NCBI RefSeq assembly: GCF_014191505.1 | Contig: NZ_JACHWS010000002.1 | Location: forward strand, 930,001-994,000 | Direction: 5' to 3' | From: Hoyosella altamirensis | GTDB taxonomy: Bacteria; Actinomycetota; Actinomycetes; Mycobacteriales; Mycobacteriaceae | DNA: 64,000 nucleotides | Part shown: one piece after another, positions 55,787 to 64,000 of the stretch | How the letters are laid out: each line of letters starts with the position of its first letter | How positions within the stretch are numbered: the stretch's first letter is position 1 | Notes under the pieces: generated by a model | What the model was told of the DNA's origin: nothing | What the model saw: only the letters and a program-made list of their open reading frames with translations | The model's database searches: none | Translations under genes and position numbers: made by a program

Positions 55787-56526
55787 CAGTTGTAGGCCCT
55801 CCGCTCGTCCGGTGGCGGAATGACCGCGCCCTTGTATTCGACCGGGACACCGCCGAGCGGATAATCCTTGCGCTGAGGATGCCCTTCCCAGTCGTCGGGC
55901 ATTTCGATGCGGGTTAGCGAGGGGTGACCGTCGAATATGATCCCGAAGAAGTCGTAGGTTTCCCGTTCATGCCAGTCATTCGCCGGGTACACGCTGTACA
56001 GCGACGGAATGTGCGGGTCAGCATCCGGTGCAGCCACCTCCAGACGGATGCGCCGGTTGTGGGTGATCGACATCAGCGGGTACACCGCGTGCAGTTCGCG
56101 CCCGTCATCTTCTGGGTAATGAACGCCGCTGACCCCGAGGCACATTTCGAAACGCAGCAGCGTCGCGTCGCGGAGTAGCTTCGCGACTAGCACCAGATGG
56201 TCACGGACCACGTGGAACGTCATTTCGCCGCGGAACACGACCACCTTCTCGACTGCTTCGTCGAAAGCCACACCTTCAGCGTTGAGTGCTGCGGCGAGTG
56301 CATCCGCCACGTCGTCGAAGTAGCCGCCATATGGGCGAGGTGAGCTGCCGGGCAGCTTCACTGGTCGTACGAGCCGCCCGTATCCGGAGGTATCACCGCT
56401 GCCCCGCACTCCGAACATGCCCCTGCGGACGTCGATCACTTCGGATTGTGCACTGCGATCGGGGACGCTTCCCTCGGGGCCCGCTGTCGCCTCTTCCTTG
56501 CGATTCTTGTCGTGAGAGTCCGTCAA
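55786..56526 (-). CDS. nuoC: NADH-quinone oxidoreductase subunit C
   Basis: 246 residues from TTG 56526, which overlaps the nuoB TGA (TTGA); the frame is open to 56685, but that would lie inside nuoB, and no ATG or GTG occurs near the junction. Mycobacterial NuoC is about 236 residues, which fits. The 30-kDa signature [16 protein letters not shown] with [21 protein letters not shown] is complete. It forms part of the peripheral arm with NuoD. Confidence 0.92.
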   Translation of the reverse strand: MTDSHDKNRKEEATAGPEGSVPDRSAQSEVIDVRRGMFGVRGSGDTSGYGRLVRPVKLPGSSPRPYGGYFDDVADALAAALNAEGVAFDEAVEKVVVFRGEMTFHVVRDHLVLVAKLLRDATLLRFEMCLGVSGVHYPEDDGRELHAVYPLMSITHNRRIRLEVAAPDADPHIPSLYSVYPANDWHERETYDFFGIIFDGHPSLTRIEMPDDWEGHPQRKDYPLGGVPVEYKGAVIPPPDERRAYN

Positions 56527-57077
56527 CGAAGCAGTCCCTTCAATTCGATCGTCGGACGTGAGGCGAGCGCAGCTTGCTCGGCCGCGCGCACGGCTTCGTC
56601 GCGATTGACACCGAGGGGCATTTCCTGGATTTTGTCGTGCAGCTTGAGGATCGCGTGCAGCAGCATCTCCGGCCGAGGCGGACATCCGGGCAGGTAAATG
56701 TCAACGGGGACGACATGGTCGACGCCTTGCACGATCGCGTAGTTGTTGAACATGCCCCCAGACGATGCACATACACCCATCGAGAGCACCCACTTCGGCT
56801 CTACCATCTGGTCGTAGACCTGACGCAGGACCGGCGCCATCTTCTGGCTGACCCGGCCGGCCACAATCATGAGATCGGCTTGGCGCGGTGATGCCCGGAA
56901 GGCCTCCATACCGAACCGCGCGAGATCGTAGCGTCCGCCACTGGTCGCCATCATCTCGATAGCGCAGCACGCGAGCCCGAACGTCGCAGGCCACAGGGAC
57001 CCTTTACGCATGTAGCCCGCTAATTGCTCTACGGTGCTGAGCAGAAACCCGCTTGGCACCTTCTCTTCAAGACCCAT
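56523..57077 (-). CDS. nuoB: NADH-quinone oxidoreductase subunit B, cluster N2
   Basis: 184 residues. The four N2 ligands are present: C37 and C38 in [11 protein letters not shown]103 in [11 protein letters not shown] and C132 in [10 protein letters not shown]2 hands electrons to the quinone. ATG 57077 with a GGGAG-type site upstream, 22 bp after nuoA. Confidence 0.96.
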   Translation of the reverse strand: MGLEEKVPSGFLLSTVEQLAGYMRKGSLWPATFGLACCAIEMMATSGGRYDLARFGMEAFRASPRQADLMIVAGRVSQKMAPVLRQVYDQMVEPKWVLSMGVCASSGGMFNNYAIVQGVDHVVPVDIYLPGCPPRPEMLLHAILKLHDKIQEMPLGVNRDEAVRAAEQAALASRPTIELKGLLR

Positions 57078-57099
57078 TGTTTTTCACTCCCGGCACGCT

Positions 57100-57456
57100 T
57101 TAATCCCAGCTGAGACCGCCGCGGCGCCACTCGTAGGCGTAGGCGACGGAGACGTTGAAAATGAACAGGGCCATCGCCGCGAGGCCAAACAGGCCGAGCG
57201 AGTCGAAGTGGATGGCCCACGGATAGAGAAATACGATTTCGATGCCGAAAATGATGAACAGCATGGCTGTCAGGTAGTACTTGATGGGAAAACGCCCTGC
57301 CATCGGCTGCGCTGCGGGCTCAATGCCGCACTCGTATGCCTCGAGCTTCGCGCGGTTGTATCGCTTCGGTCCCACAGCGGACGCGATGACGACGGAAACT
57401 ACCGCGAAGATTACGGCGATCGCTCCGAGTACAAAAATCGGCACAAAAACGTTCAT
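57100..57456 (-). CDS. nuoA: NADH-quinone oxidoreductase subunit A
   Basis: 118 residues, three helices; the conserved loop YECGIEPAAQPMAGRFPIKYYL and the acidic EIVFLYPWA helix are those of NuoA/ND3. ATG 57456, preceded by GGAGGGG, begins at the family's usual MNVFVPIFVL-type helix; longer in-frame starts are ignored. First gene of the operon; its transcript starts in the gap upstream. Confidence 0.95.
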   Translation of the reverse strand: MNVFVPIFVLGAIAVIFAVVSVVIASAVGPKRYNRAKLEAYECGIEPAAQPMAGRFPIKYYLTAMLFIIFGIEIVFLYPWAIHFDSLGLFGLAAMALFIFNVSVAYAYEWRRGGLSWD

Positions 57457-57848
57457 CGCCGGAACTTCCCCTCCTCGCGCTACTGTTCCGAGCCGCCTGT
57501 GGGCGGGCTCGTCCTGCAACCGCATGGTGACGGGGCGATCGCTTTGAGGTGGGCTGGCGATCACTCCATCCCTTGAAGCCGAACATCTTTCGGCCGCACT
57601 CTTGTGAGCTAGGTCTCAGCCTACCGGGAGGGTGACGTAGTTGGCTTGATCTTTAACAAGTCCAGTGTCGCGGGAGAATGCCGGGGATGTTTGACTTCCG
57701 GCGCGACGGGCTACGTTACGGGAGTAGCTTCTTTACTGAGTGTTCCCTTTTGGCGGCGGGAGGGCATTCGTGCGCCGTGAGGTCTACCTCCCACCCCGCG
57801 CTCAAATCCATCGGCGCAGGTCAACAGAACCTGCGGAAATTGCCGTGT
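57457..57848. other. 392-bp region upstream of nuoA
   Basis: No gene recognised. It should carry the nuo promoter (minus strand). Visible pieces are an inverted repeat GCCGAA-CATCT-TTCGGC (57578-57594), similar in arms to the TetR operator at 58469-58488, and a weak CTTG/CAAG repeat near 57642-57657. I cannot name a convincing -35/-10 pair. Confidence 0.45.
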
Positions 57849-58451
57849 TTAGACGACCTGAGCAGATGGATTTTGAAACGCGATGAGCCGCCGTGCCGCC
57901 TCAATTGCCGCAATGCGCCGGTCAGTCCGGACGGAATGAGCGAGTTCTGCGGGCGCGTTCCGCTCCGCGACAAGTACCGACGCCGCAAGCGTGCGCGGGA
58001 TATCGGTAAGCATGATCAGCAGGTCTGTGGCCTTCCACGAGGCATCGATGAGACCGGCGTGCTGGCCGCGCCGAATCTCTGCGAGTTTGACTTCGCGGGC
58101 GGCGCGGAATGGGCCTTCCCGGAAGAGTATTTCCGGTGACTCGAGTTCGATCCATGTTTGCAGCTGCAGGTTGTGCGGGTGAGACAGGAAGCTGTCGTAA
58201 AGACGCCCGACGTACCCGGGGAGATCATCGGCAGTCAGGGCGGCTTCGCCGACCGTTTCCTCTACCCACCGCGCAGTGACCGCGGTGTACAGGTCTTCTT
58301 TGTTTTCGAAGTAGGTGTAGAGGCGATCTTTGCTCGCCCGGGCTGTCTTCGCGATCCGGTTGATGCGCGCACCCGCGAACCCGAACTCGGCGAACTCTTC
58401 AGTTGCTGCCACGAGTATGCGCTCTCGCGTCGCTTCTCCTGCTGCTCGCAT
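57849..58451 (-). CDS. TetR family regulator of the GXWXG-dehydrogenase operon
   Basis: 200 residues. The HTH reads TRERILVAATEEFAEFGFAG, then INRIAKTARASKDRLYTYFENKEDLY. The ligand domain is generic TetR_C-like. ATG 58451 is chosen; the in-frame ATG 58478 would place the start within the operator. It is divergent from the GXWXG gene, with two operator sites in the 85-bp gap, so it most likely represses both directions until a ligand, perhaps an alcohol or aldehyde, is bound. Confidence 0.88.
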   Translation of the reverse strand: MRAAGEATRERILVAATEEFAEFGFAGARINRIAKTARASKDRLYTYFENKEDLYTAVTARWVEETVGEAALTADDLPGYVGRLYDSFLSHPHNLQLQTWIELESPEILFREGPFRAAREVKLAEIRRGQHAGLIDASWKATDLLIMLTDIPRTLAASVLVAERNAPAELAHSVRTDRRIAAIEAARRLIAFQNPSAQVV

Positions 58452-58468
58452 TCCCGTCAGTGTACCTT

Positions 58469-58488
58469 GCCGAACCATCTGGTTCGGC
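58469..58488. promoter_or_regulatory. TetR operator, perfect 20-bp palindrome
   Basis: GCCGAACCATCTGGTTCGGC: 9-bp perfect arms around TC. It lies in the spacer of a plus-strand promoter, TTGCCG (58467-58472), 17 bp, TACCGT (58490-58495), so binding would block the GXWXG-dehydrogenase transcript. Confidence 0.7.
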
Positions 58489-58506
58489 GTACCGTCGAAC
58501 ACCAAT

Positions 58507-58524
58507 CCGAACCAAATAGTTCGG
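58507..58524. promoter_or_regulatory. Second TetR operator, weaker
   Basis: CCGAACCAAATAGTTCGG keeps the CCGAAC/GTTCGG arms of the first site, start positions 38 bp apart. It sits just after the predicted transcription start and before the AAAGGAG ribosome site of the GXWXG gene. Confidence 0.6.
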
Positions 58525-58538
58525 GAAAGGAGTGGATG

Positions 58539-59009
58539 ATGAATCTGACCGATGCACGCGCTCGTTTTCACGACCTGCAGCAGCACGACGGTCCCGTCGA
58601 CCCGGCAGAGCTTGACCAGATCTGGGAGGCACTCGAACCAGTTCGGGCTGAGGAGATCTTCGGCGAATGGGAGGGAGCTGAATTCACGACCGGGCATCCA
58701 CTATGCGGCACCCTCGAGAAGATTCGCTGGCACGGAAAAACCTTCAATTCCCTACTTGATGCCCAGCCTCTCATCTGCCGTGACGATAGTGGGGCGCTCT
58801 ACTCCAATACCGCGACAATGGGCGGGGAAGCCAGCCTGTGGAATATAGAGTTCCGCGGCGAGATCACTGCCACGATGGTGTACGACATGAGGCCCGTTTT
58901 CGACCATTTCAAGAAGGTCGATGCCAGCACGCTGATGGGAATCATGAACGGTAAGGGCGTCACCCCCGGAGGGCAGCATTTCTATTTCGTTCTGACTCGC
59001 GCCTCATGA
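58539..59009 (+). CDS. GXWXG / DUF4334 domain protein
   Basis: 156 residues. The GXWXG motif is in IFGEWEGAEFTTGHP near 40-54, with the DUF4334 end MRPVFDHFKKVDASTLMGIMNGKG and FYFVLTR. The role of the family is unknown; members often neighbour oxidoreductases. ATG 58539 is at better distance from AAAGGAG than ATG 58536. Its stop overlaps the dehydrogenase ATG (ATGA), so they are cotranslated under the same TetR. Confidence 0.87.
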   Translation: MNLTDARARFHDLQQHDGPVDPAELDQIWEALEPVRAEEIFGEWEGAEFTTGHPLCGTLEKIRWHGKTFNSLLDAQPLICRDDSGALYSNTATMGGEASLWNIEFRGEITATMVYDMRPVFDHFKKVDASTLMGIMNGKGVTPGGQHFYFVLTRAS

Positions 59010-60100
59010 AGACGCTCGCCGCGGTTTCACCTGCCCCGGACGCTCCGTTCGTGATCCAGCCGGTGGAGTTAGCCGCACCGCGTGCCGACGAAATACTGGT
59101 CCGCGTCGAGGCTTCGGGGGTGTGTCATACCGATCTGACGTTCAAGTCGAGGGTGCCCACGCCCGCTGTCTTCGGGCACGAGGGTGCGGGCGTCGTCGAA
59201 TCCGTGGGGGTTGCCGTTGAGGGTATCCATCCCGGTGACCGCGTGCTGCTCAGTTATCGGTGGTGCGGGGAATGCCGGCACTGCAAAAGCGAGTTGCCAA
59301 GCTACTGCACGCACATGCAAGCACTGAACTCCGCGGGCGGCCGCAGGGACGGCACACCGACCCTCACGCAGGATGGGAAACCGCTGTTCGGCGCGTTTTT
59401 TGGGCAGTCAAGTTTTGCGCAGCATGTGCTCACATCGTCGAGCAATGTGGTCGTGGTTGATGACGATGTTGCGGACCTCGCGACAGCGGCTCCGCTGGGC
59501 TGTGGATTCCAGACAGGCGCCGGGGCCGTCCTCAATGTGCTCGCACCCGGCGCAGATTCATCGCTCGTGATCTTTGGGGCAGGAGCGGTCGGGCTGGCTG
59601 CAATCATGGCGGCGAGAGCTCGCGGTGTCCGCACAGTGGTGGCGATCGACCCCGTCGAATCGCGCCGTCATCAGGCCATCAAACTGGGCGCGACAGTTGC
59701 GCTGGAACCCGGCACCGCTATGGTCGGCGCAATCAGGGAGGTCACCGACGGCGGCGCGTCGCATGCGCTGGACACGACTGGGATTCCAGCTGTCGTCGCG
59801 GAGGCCCTCACGGCTCTGGACTCGTGCGGCACACTGGTCGTCGTCGGGCTCGGGAAGCCGATGGCGGAAATCAACATCACCGATCTCATGCTCAACGGGA
59901 AAACGCTCCGCGGATGCACGGAGGGAGATGGTGTTCCCCAGGACTTCATTCCCACACTGCTCGATGCGCACGCGGAGGGACGATTCCCGATGGAACAGCT
60001 TGTCACAAAGTATTCCTTTCATGCCATCAACGAAGCAGTGGCCGACATGCGGGCCGGAAGTACGATCAAACCGGTCCTGGTCTGGGAGGAAAAGAACTGA
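59006..60100 (+). CDS. Zinc-dependent aryl/alcohol dehydrogenase
   Basis: 364 residues of the medium-chain dehydrogenase family, aryl-alcohol (XylB-like) type. Catalytic zinc ligands: Cys in SGVCHTDLTF (about 39) and His/Glu in FGHEGAGVVE. Structural zinc: CGECRHCKSELPSYC. Rossmann motif GAGAVGLAA near 193, and Asp in VAIDPVESRR that suggests NAD. It should oxidise an alcohol to an aldehyde, or the reverse. It forms an operon with the GXWXG gene. Confidence 0.9.
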   Translation: MKTLAAVSPAPDAPFVIQPVELAAPRADEILVRVEASGVCHTDLTFKSRVPTPAVFGHEGAGVVESVGVAVEGIHPGDRVLLSYRWCGECRHCKSELPSYCTHMQALNSAGGRRDGTPTLTQDGKPLFGAFFGQSSFAQHVLTSSSNVVVVDDDVADLATAAPLGCGFQTGAGAVLNVLAPGADSSLVIFGAGAVGLAAIMAARARGVRTVVAIDPVESRRHQAIKLGATVALEPGTAMVGAIREVTDGGASHALDTTGIPAVVAEALTALDSCGTLVVVGLGKPMAEINITDLMLNGKTLRGCTEGDGVPQDFIPTLLDAHAEGRFPMEQLVTKYSFHAINEAVADMRAGSTIKPVLVWEEKN

Positions 60101-60196
60101 TCTCCGTGAAATGTTTCGCGTGTCCGGTTACGGGATTTCACGGCGCTCGATAGCCTTGAAAGCAGGCAAAGCTGACGAGAACAAGAGGTGGCTCAC

Positions 60197-60628
60197 ATGC
60201 GGATCTCGGATTTGCTGCGAAACAAAGGCTCAAACGTCTCGACCGCGAACCCCAAAATGACGGTCGCCGAACTTATCGCCGCCCTTGCGGAAAACAACGT
60301 CGGCGCCCTGGTTGTCGTGGAGGAAGGACGCGTCATCGGGATTGTTTCCGAACGTGATGTTGTCCGGAAACTCCATCGGAGCGGTGCGGCGGTGCTTAAA
60401 GCGCCGGTCTCCGCGATTATGACAACGGACGTCGTCAGCTGCGTGCCGACCGATCACGTTGATAGTCTCGCCGAAATCATGACCGAGCGCCGCGTCCGCC
60501 ACATGCCGGTAGTTGTAGACGGCCACTTGACCGGAATCGTCAGTATCGGTGACGTCGTAAAGAGCCGGATCAGTGAGCTCGAAAGCGACCGTGAGCAGCT
60601 CGAAACCTACATCGCAGGTGGGCGGTAG
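60197..60628 (+). CDS. Two-CBS-domain protein
   Basis: 143 residues: two CBS motifs (about 10-60, GALVVVEEGRVIGIVSERDVV; 77-130, VRHMPVVVDGHLTGIVSIGDVV), which as a pair bind adenine nucleotides. Stand-alone CBS proteins of this type are common in actinobacteria. ATG 60197 is well placed after AAGAGGTGG; a GTG at 60188 is within that site. Its end overlaps the convergent response regulator by 22 bp. Confidence 0.88.
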   Translation: MRISDLLRNKGSNVSTANPKMTVAELIAALAENNVGALVVVEEGRVIGIVSERDVVRKLHRSGAAVLKAPVSAIMTTDVVSCVPTDHVDSLAEIMTERRVRHMPVVVDGHLTGIVSIGDVVKSRISELESDREQLETYIAGGR

Positions 60629-61047
60629 CGGTCACGAAGCAAATCCGTGACAGCTTTGCTCAGCCTGATCGGATCGAGAGGGTGCGGCACTGCCGCCTCA
60701 GCGCGTGACCACTTCGCCAGCCAGGCGTCATCGGCTCGCCCCGTCAGTATGAGAATGGGCGGGCAAGGGTCAATCTCGTCCTTGAGTTGTTTCGCGATTC
60801 CCATACCGCCCACAGGAACTGCCTCGCCGTCCAGAATCGCGAGGTCAACGCCGCCAGCGTCTAGATGTTTGATCACGACGGGGGCCGTCGCGACGTCGAT
60901 GTACTCCAATTGGGGCAAGTCCGGGTGTGGACGCTTACCCAGCGCCAGCCTGACCTGTTCACGGGTGCTGGCATCGTCGCTGTATACGAGCACGCGCAGT
61001 GCGAGCGTCGAGCCTGATGGGCTGGAAGCAGCGGTGGCATGGGTCAC
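60607..61047 (-). CDS. Atypical response regulator receiver (Rv3143-like)
   Basis: 146 residues from GTG 61047, a receiver domain without an output domain. Phosphoacceptor D73 in LAILDGEAV and Thr102 in ILTGRADD are present, and acidic residues near 23-25 are kept, but the usual lysine near 121 is replaced (EAAVPHPLDP instead of ...KP). By memory it resembles Rv3143 of Mycobacterium tuberculosis, which lies next to that species' nuo operon. Here it is 3.1 kb upstream of nuoA. The partner kinase is unknown. Confidence 0.82.
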   Translation of the reverse strand: MTHATAASSPSGSTLALRVLVYSDDASTREQVRLALGKRPHPDLPQLEYIDVATAPVVIKHLDAGGVDLAILDGEAVPVGGMGIAKQLKDEIDPCPPILILTGRADDAWLAKWSRAEAAVPHPLDPIRLSKAVTDLLRDRYRPPAM

Positions 61048-61127
61048 AATGCCGATGCTACAGCGAGATTCGCTCGCCACGGCAGTAGACGTTGCTCGTC
61101 TCGTCCCACAGAAATCCGGATTGAGAA

Positions 61128-62465
61128 TTACCCAAGCCAGTCGAGCACCGCCGCGGCTGTCCATGATTGCTGCATGCTTCCCAGCGGATTACCAGTGAAC
61201 GGTTCGTAATACTCCGCGAAGCTTCCATCGCTCGCCTGCCGCAGCCCTTCGGACCTCAGCAGGTGGGCGCGTTCCGCCCAGCCGCGGCGTGCGAACACCC
61301 AGGAGAACAGCCACGTCATCACGGGCCAGATGGGTCCGCGCCAGTATTCGAATGGCCGGAAGTCTTTGGAGACCGGAGAAGTCGACGGGGGAACCGCGTA
61401 CCGGAGATCCGGGTGACCGCAGAACTTCGGCCCTTCGAACGTGCGAAGCAGTGCGCGTTCGGCTTCACGATCAAGCCCTCCAGATATCAGCGGAGCGAAG
61501 ATCGCGATCGTGTCCGTCGCGATCCAGTTGCCGCCGCGCAGGTCATAGTCACGCGCGGCGCCGGATCGCTGATCGGTCGTGGAGATGACACCCTTGCGGA
61601 ATCGCTCAGCCCAATAGTGCAGTTCCCGCACATCGGAACGTGGCTTGGAATGATCTTCACCGATGATGGCGAGGATCTCACACGCCATCGAGAACACGGC
61701 GCTGACGAAGACGTCTTCCACCGCGAAACTCATTGTCGCCGATAGTTCCGTGTCCTCGTACCGTGCCGTCTTCATCTCTTCCAGGAGCCACAGGTATCGG
61801 TCATATTCGCGGTTCGTTGGCCGTTGCGCCGCATCCGTGACGTGCGCGAGATCTTCACGCGTGTACGCGGGAACAGCGCCTGCGATGACGTTCGCGTATG
61901 CGGTGTCCCATCGCGGCGAGTTGTCCATGCCCGATTCCCAGCCGTGGAAGAGAGTGATCCGGCCGTTCTCCGATGTGTCGCGCGCGTGAGCAAGCCAGCG
62001 GTGCCAGCGCACCAGGTCAGGCCAGCGGCGATCGAGGAACTCTTCGGCGATCGCCCGTGTAGTGCGGCCGTGGCGCCGGGAATGGTCGAGGATGCGCTGA
62101 ACCGCGATGGCGTGAACTGGTGGCTGGGTGATCCCGGAGGTCTGCATACCTAGGGGTGCATTCGCCGCGAGATCCCGGCATCCCCAACGTGCGGGACCAG
62201 GGAAGTAACCGTCAACGCCGTTGGCGAAGACGATGTGCGGAATCATGCCGTTGCGCCACTGCGCCGAAAGAAGCGTATCGAGTTCGACGACGGCTCTTTC
62301 CACGCTGAGTGGGGCTAGACCGATTGCGACAAATGCGGCATCCCAGCTCCACATATGTGGATAAAGCCGTGGCGCGGCGCTGGTCATGGTCCCCAGATCA
62401 TTGCCGCGCAGCAGGTACGCAGCACGGGCTGCGAGCTGTGTGGGAGTAAATCCTCGGTCCGGCAT
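61128..62465 (-). CDS. ggH: Glucosylglycerate hydrolase (GH63-type)
   Basis: 445 residues, matching the mycobacterial glucosylglycerate hydrolase in length and signature stretches: MWSWDAAFVAIGLAPLS near 38-54, FHGWESGMDNSPRWD near 173-187 with the proposed acid D181, and SDGSFAEYYEPFTG near 412-425 with the catalytic glutamate. GgH splits glucosylglycerate to glucose and glycerate, releasing the compatible solute after nitrogen starvation in mycobacteria. Soluble and cytosolic. ATG 62465. The gene lies apart from known glucosylglycerate synthesis genes in this window. Confidence 0.88.
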   Translation of the reverse strand: MPDRGFTPTQLAARAAYLLRGNDLGTMTSAAPRLYPHMWSWDAAFVAIGLAPLSVERAVVELDTLLSAQWRNGMIPHIVFANGVDGYFPGPARWGCRDLAANAPLGMQTSGITQPPVHAIAVQRILDHSRRHGRTTRAIAEEFLDRRWPDLVRWHRWLAHARDTSENGRITLFHGWESGMDNSPRWDTAYANVIAGAVPAYTREDLAHVTDAAQRPTNREYDRYLWLLEEMKTARYEDTELSATMSFAVEDVFVSAVFSMACEILAIIGEDHSKPRSDVRELHYWAERFRKGVISTTDQRSGAARDYDLRGGNWIATDTIAIFAPLISGGLDREAERALLRTFEGPKFCGHPDLRYAVPPSTSPVSKDFRPFEYWRGPIWPVMTWLFSWVFARRGWAERAHLLRSEGLRQASDGSFAEYYEPFTGNPLGSMQQSWTAAAVLDWLG

Positions 62466-62502
62466 TAACCCAGTTTGTGGCCTAGACGGTGTTTCCGCGA
62501 AT

Positions 62503-63507
62503 TCAACGGGTCCATGAAAGGAGTTCTTGTAGCGGCCATGTGTTGATCACGCGGCTGGGATCAACGCCTCGTTCGGCCGCGCGTTCGCATCCATAACCTT
62601 GCCAGTCAAGCTGTCCGGGGGCGTGGGCGTCAGTGTCGATACTGAAAAGGCAGCCGATGTCGAGGGCGAGATCTATCAGGCGACTGGGCGGGTCCCTGCG
62701 CTCCGGACGCGCGTTGATTTCGACCGCAGTCCCGAATTCCCGGCACGCGCTGAACACACGTTCGGCGTCGAATTTCGATTCGGGGCGTTTTCCGCGCCCG
62801 CCTTCGACAAGACGGCCAGTGCAATGGCCCAGAACATCGACATGGGGATTCTGGACGGCGCGGACCATGCGCCGCGTCATCGCGTTCTTCTCCGCCCGCA
62901 GGTTCGAGTGCACGCTTGCGACGACGATGTCGAGTTCGGCAAGCAGTTCCTCATGCTGATCAAGGGAACCATCGTCGAGTATGTCCACCTCGATTCCGGT
63001 GAGAATCCGGAACGGCGCGAGTTCAGCATTGAGCTCCGCGACCACGTTCAGTTGTGTGCGCAGCCGTTCCGCGGACAGGCCGTTCGCTATCGTGAGGCGC
63101 GGTGAATGGTCGGTGAGTGCGCAGTAATCGTGGCCAAGCGCCTTCGCTCTCGCCATCATCTCGGCGATCGGGCTACCGCCATCGGACCAGTTCGAATGCG
63201 TGTGTAAATCACCCTTGAGCGCGGTCCTGAGTTCCTGCCCGCCGAGACCAATCGGCTCCGCGGCCTCTTGCAGGGTACGCAGGTATTCCGGTACCCCGTG
63301 GAATGATTCGCGGATGACGGCAGCGGTTTTAGGGCCGATCCCCGGCAGCGACGTCCACGTATCTGTTTGCTGCTTCTTCGCTCGCTGATCCACCGATAGG
63401 CCCGCGACGACGTCGGCTGTCCGGCGGAACGCCCGGACCCGGTGGGTTTCGGCCCGCGAGCGTTCCAGCCAGAACGCGACCTCACGCAGCGATTCGACAG
63501 GATCCAT
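62503..63507 (-). CDS. PHP-domain phosphoesterase with HhH (polymerase X-like tail)
   Basis: 334 residues. The first 90 contain a helix-hairpin-helix, LPGIGPKTAAVIRE, after a helical fingers-like part; the remainder is a PHP domain: GDLHTHSNWSDG (His/Asp metal ligands), ALTDHS, GIEVDIL, VASVHS and SIDTDAH. The pattern is that of the C-terminal half of bacterial X-family polymerases without the polymerase core. It probably acts as a metal-dependent phosphoesterase or DNA-related nuclease. ATG 63507. Confidence 0.85.
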   Translation of the reverse strand: MDPVESLREVAFWLERSRAETHRVRAFRRTADVVAGLSVDQRAKKQQTDTWTSLPGIGPKTAAVIRESFHGVPEYLRTLQEAAEPIGLGGQELRTALKGDLHTHSNWSDGGSPIAEMMARAKALGHDYCALTDHSPRLTIANGLSAERLRTQLNVVAELNAELAPFRILTGIEVDILDDGSLDQHEELLAELDIVVASVHSNLRAEKNAMTRRMVRAVQNPHVDVLGHCTGRLVEGGRGKRPESKFDAERVFSACREFGTAVEINARPERRDPPSRLIDLALDIGCLFSIDTDAHAPGQLDWQGYGCERAAERGVDPSRVINTWPLQELLSWTR

Positions 63508-63518
63508 ACCCTCAATCG

Positions 63519-64000
63519 TTACAGATCCAGGACGAGCCGTTCTGTCTTTGCTCTGGACACGCAGATCAGCATCGAATCCGCGCGTTCCTCCTCGGTGAGG
63601 CGGCCGTCCAGGTGTTCCGGCGTACCACTCACCACGCGGACTTTGCAGGAGCCGCAGAAGCCTTGCTGGCAGGAGTAGCCAACATTCGGTTCGTGCTGCT
63701 TGATCACCGCGAGAGCTGATTGATCAGCAGGAACTGGCAGTACCTTGCCAGTGCGCGCCAGCTGGATCTCAAACGGCCGCCCGTTGCGTACCGGGGGGGC
63801 GCTGAAACGCTCCGAATGGACCGACACCGCGCGATCGTCGGCGGTTGCAGAACGGATGATCTCGATCAGCGGGGGCGGGCCGCACACATATACGGCACCA
63901 TCTGTGGGCGCTTCAGCCAAGACATCACCCGCAGTGGGGACGCCCTGCTCGTCATCGAGCCGGATAGTCACCCTTTGTTGATCCCACGTACTGATTTCGG
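63519..64000 (-). CDS. Ferredoxin/PDR-type reductase C-terminal part, cut by window end
   Basis: The frame is open to the last base (the final codons reading STWDQQRVTIRLDDEQ), so the N-terminal FMN/FAD part lies outside. Seen are the NAD-binding CGPPPLIEII segment and the C-terminal plant-type 2Fe-2S ferredoxin, with CQQGFCGSCK and a later cysteine in LICVSRAK. This is the phthalate dioxygenase reductase/VanB layout, supplying electrons to an oxygenase elsewhere. Confidence 0.85.
   Translation of the reverse strand, partial: EISTWDQQRVTIRLDDEQGVPTAGDVLAEAPTDGAVYVCGPPPLIEIIRSATADDRAVSVHSERFSAPPVRNGRPFEIQLARTGKVLPVPADQSALAVIKQHEPNVGYSCQQGFCGSCKVRVVSGTPEHLDGRLTEEERADSMLICVSRAKTERLVLDL

Overview
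The window is high-GC actinobacterial chromosome. GTG starts, four-base stop/start overlaps, a PknK-type kinase, class III cyclases, F420-type (Ddn/DUF385) proteins, a DUF3556 membrane protein and a mycobacterial-type glucosylglycerate hydrolase together point to the mycolic-acid lineage (Mycobacteriales, for example Rhodococcus, Hoyosella or Mycolicibacterium relatives). The genus cannot be fixed from sequence reading alone. No rRNA gene, convincing tRNA gene or CRISPR array was seen.

Layout. 1-5.2 kb: a partial unknown gene coupled to an SDR, a DUF1990 protein, and a PknK-like kinase/MalT-type ATPase. 5.4-7.9 kb: a TetR regulator facing an unusual fusion of an Old Yellow Enzyme-type reductase with a Ddn-like domain, preceded by two tandem NemR-like boxes. 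8-13.6 kb: hydrolase, AAA ATPase, LON-substrate-binding-domain protein, free-standing Ddn-like protein and monomeric NADP isocitrate dehydrogenase. 13.6-20.7 kb: a lipid-related minus-strand operon (acyl-CoA ligase, DUF3556, CrtI-like oxidoreductase), divergent from a PucR regulator across a perfect palindrome, then an HSDL2-like SDR.

20.7-31.7 kb is the accessory, scrambled part. A 1703-residue DUF4011 / SF1 helicase / Vsr-like nuclease protein (probable defence gene), an acyl-CoA dehydrogenase remnant and an IS3-family element lie between two 257-bp direct repeats that are 99% identical. The repeats carry the ends of a DLH-type hydrolase gene and a glyoxalase gene. A palindromic element with 23-bp arms sits intact beside the first repeat, and its arms flank the IS upstream of the second. 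Four broken genes lie here or on its right edge, next to two intact MaoC hydratase genes.

31.7-41.7 kb: three class III nucleotide cyclases, an ArsR regulator coupled to a winged-helix protein, a Kef-type K+/H+ antiporter, and an HTH-ClpN protein whose promoter is covered by two palindromes and probably gives a leaderless mRNA. 41.8-57.5 kb: a complete 14-gene nuoA-N operon for respiratory complex I on the minus strand, with almost every junction overlapping. 57.8-64 kb: a TetR/operator pair controlling a GXWXG protein and a zinc alcohol dehydrogenase, a CBS protein, an Rv3143-like atypical response regulator, glucosylglycerate hydrolase, a PHP/HhH protein, and a ferredoxin-reductase gene cut by the window end.

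The best candidates for something new are the repeat-bounded helicase/nuclease island, the OYE-Ddn fusion with its operators, and the self-controlled-looking HTH-ClpN gene.
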